Below are positions 11,794 to 23,235 of a stretch of DNA of 64,000 bases, in pieces (positions within the stretch are counted from its first letter, which is position 1; every line of letters begins with the position of its first letter). Under the pieces are notes generated by a model. It saw nothing but the letters and a program-made list of their open reading frames with translations. It was not told where the DNA came from and made no database searches. Origin of the DNA: Euwallacea fornicatus (lineage: Eukaryota; Arthropoda; Insecta; Coleoptera; Curculionidae); the NCBI RefSeq assembly GCF_040115645.1, contig NW_027096011.1, positions 682,001 to 746,000 on the forward strand, read 5' to 3'. The position numbers and the translations under genes are program-made.

Positions 11794-13553
11794 TTTTGTC
11801 ATCTTATAGGTCTCGTCGAGTTGATTAATTTGTCACTTTGTTAAAGAAATTTGGTCCTCATTTGCCGAAGTTATCTAGTTTCAAAGTTTTAAAGGTCAAA
11901 AAAGATGTGAATTTGTGCCCATAATGTACCGTTTTTCTTGGAAATTGAACAAGATGCAATCATGATGTGTTGTGTCATCTTAAAGGTCTCTTCGAGTTGA
12001 TTAATTTGACACTTTGTTTAAGAAATTTGGTCCTCATTTGCCGAAGTTATCTAGTTTCAAGTTATGAAAAGTCACAAAAGTTGTGAGTTTGTGAACATAA
12101 TGTTCTGTTTTTCTTGGAAATTGAACAAGATGCAATCATGATGTGTTTTGTCATCTTATAGGTCTCGTCGAGTTGATTAATTTGTCACTTTGTTTAAGAA
12201 ATTTGGTCCTCATTTGCCGAAGTTATCTGTTTTCAAGTTTTGAAAAGTCACAAAAGTTGTGAGTTTGTGCCCATAATGTACCGTTTTTCTTGGAAATTGA
12301 ACAAGATGCAATGATGATGTGTTGTGTCATCTTAAAGGTCTCTTCGAGTTGATTAATTTGACACTTTGTTTAAGAAATTTGGTCCTCATTTGCCGAAGTT
12401 ATCTAGTTTCAAAGTTTTAAAAGTCACAAAATTTGGCAGTTTGTGCCCATAATGTACCGTTTTTCTTGGAAATTGAACAAGATGCAATGATGATGTGTTG
12501 TGTCATCTTAAAGGTCTCGTCGAGTTGATTAATTTGACACTTTGTTTAAGAAATTTGGTCCTCATTTGCCGAAGTTATCTAGTTTCAATCTTTGAAAAGT
12601 CACAAAAGTTGTGAGTTTGTGAACATAATGTTCTGTTTTTCTTGGAAATTGAACAAGATGCAATCATGATGTGTTTTGTCATCTTATAGGTCTCGTCGAG
12701 TTGATTAATTTGTCACTTTGTTAAAGAAATTTGGTCCTCATTTGCCGAAGTTATCTAGTTTCAAAGATTTAAAGGTCAAAAAAGATGTGAATTTGTGCCC
12801 ATAATGTACCGTTTTTCTTGGAAATTGAACAAGATGCAATCATGATGTGTTGTGTCATCTTAAAGGTCTCTTCGAGTTGATTAATTTGACACTTTGTTTA
12901 AGAAATTTGGTCCTCATTTGCCGAAGTTATCTAGTTTCAAGTTATGAAAAGTCACAAAAGTTGTGAGTTTGTGAACATAATGTTCTGTTTTTCTTGGAAA
13001 TTGAACAAGATGCAATCATGATGTGTTTTGTCATCTTATAGGTCTCGTCGAGTTGATTAATTTGTCACTTTGTTAAAGAAATTTGGTCCTCATTTGCCGA
13101 AGTTATCTAGTTTCAAAGTTTTAAAAGTCACAAAATTTGGGAGTTTGTGCCCATAATGTACCGTTTTTCTTGGAAATTGAACAAGATGCAATGATGATGT
13201 GTTGTGTCATCTTAAAGGACTCATCGAGTTGATTAATTTGACACTTTGTTTAAGAAATTTGGTCCTCATTTGCCGAAGTTATCTAGTTTCAAGTTTTGAA
13301 AAGTCACAAAAGTTGTGAGTTTGTGAACATAATGTTCTGTTTTTCTTGGAAATTGAACAAGATGCAATCATGATGTGTTTTGTCATCTTATAGGTCTCGT
13401 CGAGTTGATCAATTTGTCACTTTGTTAAAGAAATTTGGTCCTCATTTGCCGAAGTTATCTAGTTTCAAAGTTTTAAAAGTCACAAAATTTGGGAGTTTGT
13501 GCCCATAATGTACCGTTTTTCTTGGAAATTGAACAAGATGCAATGATGATGTG

Positions 13554-13730
13554 TTGTGTCATCTTAAAGGTCTCGTCGAGTTGATTAATTTGTCACTTTG
13601 TTAACGAAATTTGGTCCTCATTTGCCGAAGTTATCTAGTTTCAAAGTTTTAAAGGTCAAATAAAGATGTGAATTTGTGCCCATAATGTACCGTTTTTCTT
13701 GGAAATTGAACAAGATGCAATGATGATGTG
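13554..13730 (+). repeat. 177-bp monomer with caaataaag insertion, copy 1 of 3
   Basis: The run ggtcaaaaaagatg has an inserted t (13661), reading ggtcaaataaagatg. The same monomer carries the rare gttaacgaaa (13602-13611 region), a hypothetical HpaI-type gttaac site. The identical combination is found at 17779-17955 and 19540-19716 and nowhere else in the window, so all three descend from one mutated monomer copied by the larger duplications. Confidence 0.9.
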
Positions 13731-14434
13731 TTGTGTCATCTTAAAGGTCTCGTCGAGTTGATTAATTTGTCACTTTGTTAAACAAATTTGGTCCTCATTT
13801 GCCGAAGTTATCTAGTTTCAAAGTTTGAAAAGTCACAAAAGTTGGGAGTTTGTGCCCATAATGTACCGTTTTTCTTGGAAATTGAACAAGATGCAATGAT
13901 GATGTGTTGTGTCATCTTAAAGGTCTCGTCGAGTTGATTAATTTGTCACTTTGTTAAAGAAATTTGGTCCTCATTTGCCGAAGTTATCTAGTTTCAAAGT
14001 TTTAAAGGTCAAAAAAGATGTGAATTTGTGCCCATAATGTACCGTTTTTCTTGGAAATTGAACAAGATGCAATCATGATGTGTTGTGTCATCTTAAATGT
14101 CTCATCGAGTTGATTAATTTGTCACTTTGTTAAAGAAATTTGGTCCTCATTTGCCGAAGTTATCTAGTTTCAAAATTTTAAAAGTCACAAAAGTTGGGAG
14201 TTTGTGCCCATAATGTACTGTTTTTCTTGGAAATTCAACAAGATGCAATCATAATGTGTTGCGTCATCTTAGAGGTCTCGTCGAGTTAATTAATGTGTCA
14301 CTTTGTTTAAGAAATTTGGTCCTCATTTGCCGAAGTAATCGAACTTCAAAATTTTAAAAGTCACAAAAGTTGGGAGTTTGTGCCCATAATGTACTGTTTT
14401 TCTTGGAAATTCAACAAGATGCAATCATAATGTG

Positions 14435-15138
14435 TTGTGTCATCTTAAAAGTCTCATCGAGTTGATTAATTTGTCACTTTGTTAAACAAATTTGGTCCTC
14501 ATTTGCCGAAGTTATCTAGTTTCAAAGTTTTAAAAGTCACAAAAGTTGTGAGTTTGTGAACATAATGTTGTGTTTTTCTTGGAAATTCAACAAGATGCAA
14601 TCATGATGTGTTGTGTCATCTTAAATGTCTCATCGAGTTGATTAATTTGTCACTTTGTTAAAGAAATTTGGTCCTCACTTGCCGAAGTTATAGAGCTTCA
14701 AACTTTAAAAAGTCAACAAAGTTGTGAGTTTGTGCCCATAATGTACTGTTTTTCTTGGAAATTCAACAAGATGCAATCATAATGTGTTGCGTCATCTTAG
14801 AGGTCTCGTCGAGTTAATTAATGTGTCACTATGTTTAAGAAATTTGGTCCTCATTGGCCGAAGTTATCTAGTTTCAATCTTTGAAAAGTCACAAAAGTTG
14901 GGAGTTTGTGCCCATAATGTACTGTTTTTCTTGGAAATTCAACAAGATGCAATCATAATGTGTTGCGTCATCTTAGAGGTCTCGTCGAGTTAATTAATGT
15001 GTCACTTTGTTTAAGAAATTTGGTCCTCATTTGCCGAAGTAATCGAACTTCAAAATTTTAAAAGTCACAAAAGTTGGGAGCTTGTGCCCATAATGTACTG
15101 TTTTTCTTGGAAATTCAAAAAGATGCAATCATAATGTG
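14435..15138 (+). repeat. 4-monomer unit (704 bp), repeated in tandem at 15139
   Basis: Monomers at 14435 (aaaagtctcatcg, gaacataatgttgtg), 14611 (ttatagag, gtcaacaaag) and 14787 (gcgtcatcttagagg, cactatgtttaag, cattggccg) recur in the same order at 15139, 15315 and 15491, exactly 704 bp on. They also match 10386-10913. The fourth monomers (14963 and 15667) differ. The rare gttgtg in place of gttctg makes the relationship clear. Confidence 0.8.
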
Positions 15139-18100
15139 TTGTGTCATCTTAAAAGTCTCATCGAGTTGATTAATTTGTCACTTTGTTAAACAAATTTGGT
15201 CCTCATTTGCCGAAGTTATCTAGTTTCAAAGTTTTAAAAGTCACAAAAGTTGTGAGTTTGTGAACATAATGTTGTGTTTTTCTTGGAAATTCAACAAGAT
15301 GCAATCATGATGTGTTGTGTCATCTTAAATGTCTCATCGAGTTGATTAATTTGTCACTTTGTTAAAGAAATTTGGTCCTCACTTGCCGAAGTTATAGAGC
15401 TTCAAACTTTAAAAAGTCAACAAAGTTGTGAGTTTGTGCCCATAATGTACTGTTTTTCTTGGAAATTCAACAAGATGCAATCATAATGTGTTGCGTCATC
15501 TTAGAGGTCTCGTCGAGTTAATTAATGTGTCACTATGTTTAAGAAATTTGGTCCTCATTGGCCGAAGTTATCTAGTTTCAATCTTTGAAAAGTCACAAAA
15601 GTTGGGAGTTTGTGCCCATAATGTACCGTTTTTCTTGGAAATTGAACAAGATGCAATGATGATGTGTTGTGTCATCTTAAAGGTCTCTTCGAGTTGATTA
15701 ATTTGACACTTTGTTTAAGAAATTTGGTCCTCATTTGCCGAAGTTATCTAGTTTCAAAGTTTTAAAAGTCACAAAATTTGGCAGTTTGTGCCCATAATGT
15801 ACCGTTTTTCTTGGAAATTGAACAAGATGCAATGATGATGTGTTGTGTCATCTTAAAGGTCTCGTCGAGTTGATTAATTTGACACTTTGTTTAAGAAATT
15901 TGGTCCTCATTTGCCGAAGTTATCTAGTTTCAAGTTTTGAAAAGTCACAAAAGTTGTGAGTTTGTGAACATAATGTTCTGTTTTTCTTGGAAATTGAACA
16001 AGATGCAATCATGATGTGTTTTGTCATCTTATAGGTCTCGTCGAGTTGATTAATTTGTCACTTTGTTAAAGAAATTTGGTCCTCATTTGCCGAAGTTATC
16101 TAGTTTCAAAGTTTTAAAGGTCAAAAAAGATGTGAATTTGTGCCCATAATGTACCGTTTTTCTTGGAAATTGAACAAGATGCAATCATGATGTGTTGTGT
16201 CATCTTAAAGGTCTCTTCGAGTTGATTAATTTGACACTTTGTTTAAGAAATTTGGTCCTCATTTGCCGAAGTTATCTAGTTTCAAGTTATGAAAAGTCAC
16301 AAAAGTTGTGAGTTTGTGAACATAATGTTCTGTTTTTCTTGGAAATTGAACAAGATGCAATCATGATGTGTTTTGTCATCTTATAGGTCTCGTCGAGTTG
16401 ATTAATTTGTCACTTTGTTTAAGAAATTTGGTCCTCATTTGCCGAAGTTATCTGTTTTCAAGTTTTGAAAAGTCACAAAAGTTGTGAGTTTGTGCCCATA
16501 ATGTACCGTTTTTCTTGGAAATTGAACAAGATGCAATGATGATGTGTTGTGTCATCTTAAAGGTCTCTTCGAGTTGATTAATTTGACACTTTGTTTAAGA
16601 AATTTGGTCCTCATTTGCCGAAGTTATCTAGTTTCAAAGTTTTAAAAGTCACAAAATTTGGCAGTTTGTGCCCATAATGTACCGTTTTTCTTGGAAATTG
16701 AACAAGATGCAATGATGATGTGTTGTGTCATCTTAAAGGTCTCGTCGAGTTGATTAATTTGACACTTTGTTTAAGAAATTTGGTCCTCATTTGCCGAAGT
16801 TATCTAGTTTCAATCTTTGAAAAGTCACAAAAGTTGTGAGTTTGTGAACATAATGTTCTGTTTTTCTTGGAAATTGAACAAGATGCAATCATGATGTGTT
16901 TTGTCATCTTATAGGTCTCGTCGAGTTGATTAATTTGTCACTTTGTTAAAGAAATTTGGTCCTCATTTGCCGAAGTTATCTAGTTTCAAAGATTTAAAGG
17001 TCAAAAAAGATGTGAATTTGTGCCCATAATGTACCGTTTTTCTTGGAAATTGAACAAGATGCAATCATGATGTGTTGTGTCATCTTAAAGGTCTCTTCGA
17101 GTTGATTAATTTGACACTTTGTTTAAGAAATTTGGTCCTCATTTGCCGAAGTTATCTAGTTTCAAGTTATGAAAAGTCACAAAAGTTGTGAGTTTGTGAA
17201 CATAATGTTCTGTTTTTCTTGGAAATTGAACAAGATGCAATCATGATGTGTTTTGTCATCTTATAGGTCTCGTCGAGTTGATTAATTTGTCACTTTGTTA
17301 AAGAAATTTGGTCCTCATTTGCCGAAGTTATCTAGTTTCAAAGTTTTAAAAGTCACAAAATTTGGGAGTTTGTGCCCATAATGTACCGTTTTTCTTGGAA
17401 ATTGAACAAGATGCAATGATGATGTGTTGTGTCATCTTAAAGGACTCATCGAGTTGATTAATTTGACACTTTGTTTAAGAAATTTGGTCCTCATTTGCCG
17501 AAGTTATCTAGTTTCAAGTTTTGAAAAGTCACAAAAGTTGTGAGTTTGTGAACATAATGTTCTGTTTTTCTTGGAAATTGAACAAGATGCAATCATGATG
17601 TGTTTTGTCATCTTATAGGTCTCGTCGAGTTGATTAATTTGTCACTTTGTTAAAGAAATTTGGTCCTCATTTGCCGAAGTTATCTAGTTTCAAAGTTTTA
17701 AAAGTCACAAAATTTGGGAGTTTGTGCCCATAATGTACCGTTTTTCTTGGAAATTGAACAAGATGCAATGATGATGTGTTGTGTCATCTTAAAGGTCTCG
17801 TCGAGTTGATTAATTTGTCACTTTGTTAACGAAATTTGGTCCTCATTTGCCGAAGTTATCTAGTTTCAAAGTTTTAAAGGTCAAATAAAGATGTGAATTT
17901 GTGCCCATAATGTACCGTTTTTCTTGGAAATTGAACAAGATGCAATGATGATGTGTTGTGTCATCTTAAAGGTCTCGTCGAGTTGATTAATTTGTCACTT
18001 TGTTAAACAAATTTGGTCCTCATTTGCCGAAGTTATCTAGTTTCAAAGTTTGAAAAGTCACAAAAGTTGGGAGTTTGTGCCCATAATGTACCGTTTTTCT

Positions 18101-18659
18101 TGGAAATTGAACAAGATGCAATGATGATGTGTTGTGTCATCTTAAAGGTCTCGTCGAGTTGATTAATTTGTCACTTTGTTAAAGAAATTTGGTCCTCATT
18201 TGCCGAAGTTATCTAGTTTCAAAGTTTTAAAGGTCAAAAAAGATGTGAATTTGTGCCCATAATGTACCGTTTTTCTTGGAAATTGAACAAGATGCAATCA
18301 TGATGTGTTGTGTCATCTTAAATGTCTCATCGAGTTGATTAATTTGTCACTTTGTTAAAGAAATTTGGTCCTCATTTGCCGAAGTTATCTAGTTTCAAAA
18401 TTTTAAAAGTCACAAAAGTTGGGAGTTTGTGCCCATAATGTACTGTTTTTCTTGGAAATTCAACAAGATGCAATCATAATGTGTTGCGTCATCTTAGAGG
18501 TCTCGTCGAGTTAATTAATGTGTCACTTTGTTTAAGAAATTTGGTCCTCATTTGCCGAAGTAATCGAACTTCAAAATTTTAAAAGTCACAAAAGTTGGGA
18601 GTTTGTGCCCATAATGTACTGTTTTTCTTGGAAATTCAACAAGATGCAATCATAATGTG
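15048..18659 (+). repeat. ~3.6-kb multi-monomer block, copy B
   Basis: This is the partner of 10295-14434, with the same succession of rare markers: gggagcttg/caaaaag, gaacataatgttgtg, cactatg, tctgttttcaag at 16371, tcaatctttg at 16723, aaagatttaaagg at 16899, and caaataaag at 17886. It lacks the three monomers at 11266-11793. Its last part (from 17075) is itself the first unit of a 10-monomer tandem pair, so duplications are nested. Confidence 0.85.
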
Positions 18660-18835
18660 TTGTGTCATCTTAAAGGTCTCATCGAGTTGATTAATTTGTC
18701 ACTTTGTTAAAGAAATTTGGTCCTCATTTGCCGAAGTTATAGAGCTTCAAACTTTAAAAAGTCAAGAAAGTTGTGAGTTTGTGAACATAAAGTTCTGTTT
18801 TTCTTGGAAATTGAACAAGATGCAATCATGATGTG
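17075..18835 (+). repeat. 10-monomer higher-order unit (1761 bp), copy 1
   Basis: Ten monomers start at 17075, 17251, 17427, 17603, 17779, 17956, 18132, 18308, 18484 and 18660. Their classes in order are: ctcttcg with caagttatg; ttttgtc...tatagg; ggactcatcg; ttttgtc...tatagg; gttaacg with the 1-bp insertion; gtctcg with gtttgaaaag; gtctcg with gatgtgaa; aatgtctcatcg; gcgtcatcttagagg with ttaattaa and gtaatcg; and aaggtctcatcg with ttatagag and the rare gaacataaagttctg. The next 1761 bp repeat this order with no difference that I noticed by eye. The first nine also match 12850-14434. Confidence 0.9.
17779..17955 (+). repeat. 177-bp monomer with caaataaag insertion, copy 2 of 3
   Basis: It has the same inserted t (17886) and the same gttaacgaaa as at 13554. 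It lies inside the first 1761-bp 10-monomer unit and gives that unit its odd length (10 x 176 + 1). Confidence 0.9.
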
Positions 18836-20596
18836 TTGTGTCATCTTAAAGGTCTCTTCGAGTTGATTAATTTGACACTTTGTTTAAGAAATTTGGTCCT
18901 CATTTGCCGAAGTTATCTAGTTTCAAGTTATGAAAAGTCACAAAAGTTGTGAGTTTGTGAACATAATGTTCTGTTTTTCTTGGAAATTGAACAAGATGCA
19001 ATCATGATGTGTTTTGTCATCTTATAGGTCTCGTCGAGTTGATTAATTTGTCACTTTGTTAAAGAAATTTGGTCCTCATTTGCCGAAGTTATCTAGTTTC
19101 AAAGTTTTAAAAGTCACAAAATTTGGGAGTTTGTGCCCATAATGTACCGTTTTTCTTGGAAATTGAACAAGATGCAATGATGATGTGTTGTGTCATCTTA
19201 AAGGACTCATCGAGTTGATTAATTTGACACTTTGTTTAAGAAATTTGGTCCTCATTTGCCGAAGTTATCTAGTTTCAAGTTTTGAAAAGTCACAAAAGTT
19301 GTGAGTTTGTGAACATAATGTTCTGTTTTTCTTGGAAATTGAACAAGATGCAATCATGATGTGTTTTGTCATCTTATAGGTCTCGTCGAGTTGATTAATT
19401 TGTCACTTTGTTAAAGAAATTTGGTCCTCATTTGCCGAAGTTATCTAGTTTCAAAGTTTTAAAAGTCACAAAATTTGGGAGTTTGTGCCCATAATGTACC
19501 GTTTTTCTTGGAAATTGAACAAGATGCAATGATGATGTGTTGTGTCATCTTAAAGGTCTCGTCGAGTTGATTAATTTGTCACTTTGTTAACGAAATTTGG
19601 TCCTCATTTGCCGAAGTTATCTAGTTTCAAAGTTTTAAAGGTCAAATAAAGATGTGAATTTGTGCCCATAATGTACCGTTTTTCTTGGAAATTGAACAAG
19701 ATGCAATGATGATGTGTTGTGTCATCTTAAAGGTCTCGTCGAGTTGATTAATTTGTCACTTTGTTAAACAAATTTGGTCCTCATTTGCCGAAGTTATCTA
19801 GTTTCAAAGTTTGAAAAGTCACAAAAGTTGGGAGTTTGTGCCCATAATGTACCGTTTTTCTTGGAAATTGAACAAGATGCAATGATGATGTGTTGTGTCA
19901 TCTTAAAGGTCTCGTCGAGTTGATTAATTTGTCACTTTGTTAAAGAAATTTGGTCCTCATTTGCCGAAGTTATCTAGTTTCAAAGTTTTAAAGGTCAAAA
20001 AAGATGTGAATTTGTGCCCATAATGTACCGTTTTTCTTGGAAATTGAACAAGATGCAATCATGATGTGTTGTGTCATCTTAAATGTCTCATCGAGTTGAT
20101 TAATTTGTCACTTTGTTAAAGAAATTTGGTCCTCATTTGCCGAAGTTATCTAGTTTCAAAATTTTAAAAGTCACAAAAGTTGGGAGTTTGTGCCCATAAT
20201 GTACTGTTTTTCTTGGAAATTCAACAAGATGCAATCATAATGTGTTGCGTCATCTTAGAGGTCTCGTCGAGTTAATTAATGTGTCACTTTGTTTAAGAAA
20301 TTTGGTCCTCATTTGCCGAAGTAATCGAACTTCAAAATTTTAAAAGTCACAAAAGTTGGGAGTTTGTGCCCATAATGTACTGTTTTTCTTGGAAATTCAA
20401 CAAGATGCAATCATAATGTGTTGTGTCATCTTAAAGGTCTCATCGAGTTGATTAATTTGTCACTTTGTTAAAGAAATTTGGTCCTCATTTGCCGAAGTTA
20501 TAGAGCTTCAAACTTTAAAAAGTCAAGAAAGTTGTGAGTTTGTGAACATAAAGTTCTGTTTTTCTTGGAAATTGAACAAGATGCAATCATGATGTG
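18836..20596 (+). repeat. 10-monomer higher-order unit (1761 bp), copy 2
   Basis: This is a tandem repeat of 17075-18835, with the same ten monomer classes in the same order, including the caaataaag insertion and the private gaacataaagttctg (about 20544-20558, partner at about 18783-18797). A third unit begins at 20597 with the ctcttcg/caagttatg monomer, but the next monomer (20773, tctgttttcaag) breaks the pattern and resembles 12146 and 16371 instead. Confidence 0.9.
19540..19716 (+). repeat. 177-bp monomer with caaataaag insertion, copy 3 of 3
   Basis: It has the inserted t at 19647 and gttaacgaaa, as in the copies at 13554 and 17779. It lies in the second 1761-bp unit. Confidence 0.9.
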
Positions 20597-21263
20597 TTGT
20601 GTCATCTTAAAGGTCTCTTCGAGTTGATTAATTTGACACTTTGTTTAAGAAATTTGGTCCTCATTTGCCGAAGTTATCTAGTTTCAAGTTATGAAAAGTC
20701 ACAAAAGTTGTGAGTTTGTGAACATAATGTTCTGTTTTTCTTGGAAATTGAACAAGATGCAATCATGATGTGTTTTGTCATCTTATAGGTCTCGTCGAGT
20801 TGATTAATTTGTCACTTTGTTTAAGAAATTTGGTCCTCATTTGCCGAAGTTATCTGTTTTCAAGTTTTGAAAAGTCACAAAAGTTGTGAGTTTGTGCCCA
20901 TAATGTACCGTTTTTCTTGGAAATTGAACAAGATGCAATGATTATGTGTTGTGTCATCTTAAAGATCTCGTCGAGTTGATTAATTTGTCACTTTGTTAAA
21001 GAAATTTGGTCCTCATTTGCCGAAGTTATAGAGCTTCAAACTTTAAAAAGTCAAGAAAGTTGTGAGTTTGTGCCCATAATGTACTGTTTTTCTTGGAAAT
21101 TCAACAAGATGCAATCATAATGTGTTGCGTCATCTTAGAGGTCTCGTCGAGTTGATTAATTTGTCACTTTGTTAAAGAAATTTGGTCCTCATTTGCCGAA
21201 GTTATAGAGCTTCAAACTTTAAAAAGTCAAGAAAGTTGTGAGTTTGTGCCCATAATGTACCGT

Positions 21264-21280
21264 TTTTGTTGGAAATTGAA
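21264..21280 (+). other. Weak CENP-B-box-like 17-mer (variant copy 1)
   Basis: Nearly all monomers read ttttcttggaaattgaa (or ...attcaa) here. This copy has ttttgttggaaattgaa. Compared with the mammalian CENP-B box (YTTCGTTGGAARCGGGA) it agrees at 13 of 17 positions, but at only 5 of the 9 bases regarded as essential, lacking the C at position 4 and the CGG core. The usual form agrees at 12 of 17. I treat it as coincidental resemblance unless a binding protein is shown. Confidence 0.3.
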
Positions 21281-22004
21281 CAAGATGCAATGATGATATG
21301 CTGTGTCATCTTAAAGGTCTCGTCGAGTTAATTAATGTGTCACTTTGTTAAAGAAATTTGGTCCTCATTTGCCGAAGTTATCTAGTTTCAAAGTTTTAAA
21401 AGTCACAAAAGTTGGGAGTTTGTGCCCATAATGTACCGTTTTTCTTGGAAATTGAACAAGATGCAATGATGATGTGTTGTGTCATCTTAAAGGTCTCGTC
21501 GAGTTAATTAATGTGTCACTTTGTTTATGAAATTTGGTCCTCATTTGCCGAAGTTATCTAGTTTCAAAATTTTAAAGGTCAAAAAAGTTGTGAGTTTGTG
21601 CCCATAATGTTCTGTTTTTCTTGGAAATTGAACAAGATGCAATGATGATGTGTTGTGTCATCTTAAAGGTCTCGTCGAGTTGATTAATTTGTCACTTTGT
21701 TAAACAAATTTGATCCTCATTTGCCGAAGTTATCTAGTTTCAAACTTTGAAAAGTCACAAAAGTGGTGAGTTTGTGCCCATAATGTACCGTTTTTCTTGG
21801 AAATTGAACAAGATGCAATGATTATGTGTTGTGTCATCTTAAAGATCTCGTCAAGTTGATTAATTTGTCACTTTGTTAAAGAAATTTGGTCCTCATTTGC
21901 CGAAGTAATCGAACTTCAAAATTTTAAAAGTCTCAAAAGTTGTGAGTTTGTGCCCATAATGTACCGTTTTTCTTGGAAATTGAACAAGATGCAATGATGA
22001 TGTG

Positions 22005-22179
22005 TTGTGTCATCTTAAAGGTCTCGTCGAGTTGATTAATTGTCACTTTGTTAAACAAATTTGGTCCTCATTTGCCGAAGTTATCTAGTTTCAAACTTTG
22101 AAAAGTCACAAAAGTTGTGAGTTTGTGCCCATAATGTACCGTTTTTCTTGGAAATTGAACAAGATGCAATGATTATGTG
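22005..22179 (+). repeat. 175-bp monomer, one t deleted
   Basis: The box gattaatttgtcac reads gattaattgtcac here (around 22035-22045), one base short. It is private to this copy. It reduces the phase offset from +4 to +3 and is not found in the related monomer families nearby, so it is probably recent. Confidence 0.9.
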
Positions 22180-23198
22180 TTGTGTCATCTTAAAGGTCTC
22201 ATCGAGTTGATTAATTTGTCACTTTGTTAAAGAAATTTGGTCCTCATTTGCCGAAGTTATAGAGCTTCAAACTTTAAAAAGTCAAGAAAGTTGTGAGTTT
22301 GTGGCCATAATGTACCGTTTTTCTTGGAAATTGAACAAGATGCAATGATGACGTGTTGTGTCATCTTAAAGGTCTCGTCGAGTTGATTAATTTGTCACTT
22401 TGTTAAACAAATTTGGTCCTCATTTGCCGAAGTTATCTAGTTTCAAAATTTTAAAGGTCAAAAAAGTTGTGAGTTTGTGCCCATAATGTACCGTTTTTCT
22501 TGGAAATTGAACAAGATGCAATGATGATGTGTTGTGTCATCTTAAAGGTCTCGTCGAGTTGATTAATTTGTCACTTTGTTAAACAAATTTGGTCCTCATT
22601 TGCCGAAGTTATCTAGTTTCAAAGTTTTAAAAGTCACAAAAGTTGGGAGTTTGTGCCCATAATGTACCGTTTTTCTTGGAAATTGAACAAGATGCAATGA
22701 TGATGTGTTGTGTCATCTTAAAGGTCTCGTCGAGTTAATTAATGTGTCACTTTGTTTATGAAATTTGGTCCTCATTTGCCGAAGTTATCTAGTTTCAAAA
22801 TTTTAAAGGTCAAAAAAGTTGTGAGTTTGTGCCCATAATGTTCTGTTTTTCTTGGAAATTGAACAAGATGCAATGATGATGTGTTGTGTCATCTTAAAGG
22901 TCTCGTCGAGTTGATTAATTTGTCACTTTGTTAAACAAATTTGATCCTCATTTGCCGAAGTTATCTAGTTTCAAACTTTGAAAAGTCACAAAAGTGGTGA
23001 GTTTGTGCCCATAATGTACCGTTTTTCTTGGAAATTGAACAAGATGCAATGATTATGTGTTGTGTCATCTTAAAGATCTCGTCGAGTTGATTAATTTGTC
23101 ACTTTGTTAAAGAAATTTGGTCCTCATTTGCCGAAGTTATAGAGCTTCAAACTTTAAAAAGTCAAGAAAGTTGTGAGTTTGTGCCCATAATGTACCGT

Positions 23199-23215
23199 TT
23201 TTGTTGGAAATTGAA
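23199..23215 (+). other. Weak CENP-B-box-like 17-mer (variant copy 2)
   Basis: This is the same ttttgttgg variant as at 21264. The monomer is also marked by aacaacatgc at its end. Only 5 of 9 essential CENP-B-box bases are present. Confidence 0.3.
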
Positions 23216-23235
23216 CAACATGCAATGATGATATG

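Larger units (their letters stand above)
10295..14434 (+). repeat. ~4.1-kb multi-monomer block, copy A (with three extra monomers)
   Basis: The order of rare markers is: gggagcttg with ttcaaaaag (10327-10372), gaacataatgttgtg (10507-10521), cactatgtttaag with cattggccg (monomer at 10738), aaatttggcag, caagttatg monomers alternating with ttttgtcatcttatagg monomers, tctgttttcaag (12146), tcaatctttg (12498), aaagatttaaagg (12674), and the caaataaag insertion (13554). The same order occurs in copy B (15048-18659). Up to 11265 the displacement is 4753 bp; from 11794 on it is 4225 bp. Copy A therefore holds three more monomers (11266-11793) than copy B. Ends are approximate. Confidence 0.85.
20597..23235 (+). 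repeat. Mixed segment with a 7-monomer displacement
   Basis: The stretch about 21380-21828 recurs at about 22610-23059, displaced 1231 bp (seven monomers minus the 1-bp deletion at 22041). Shared rare markers are the ttaattaa monomer with tttatgaaa and ggtcaaaaaagttgtg, and the next monomer with tttgatcctc and aaagtggtgag. The flanking aagatctcg monomers at 20949, 21829 and 23060 are related but carry different 79-100 classes. Nothing other than satellite is present. Confidence 0.75.
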
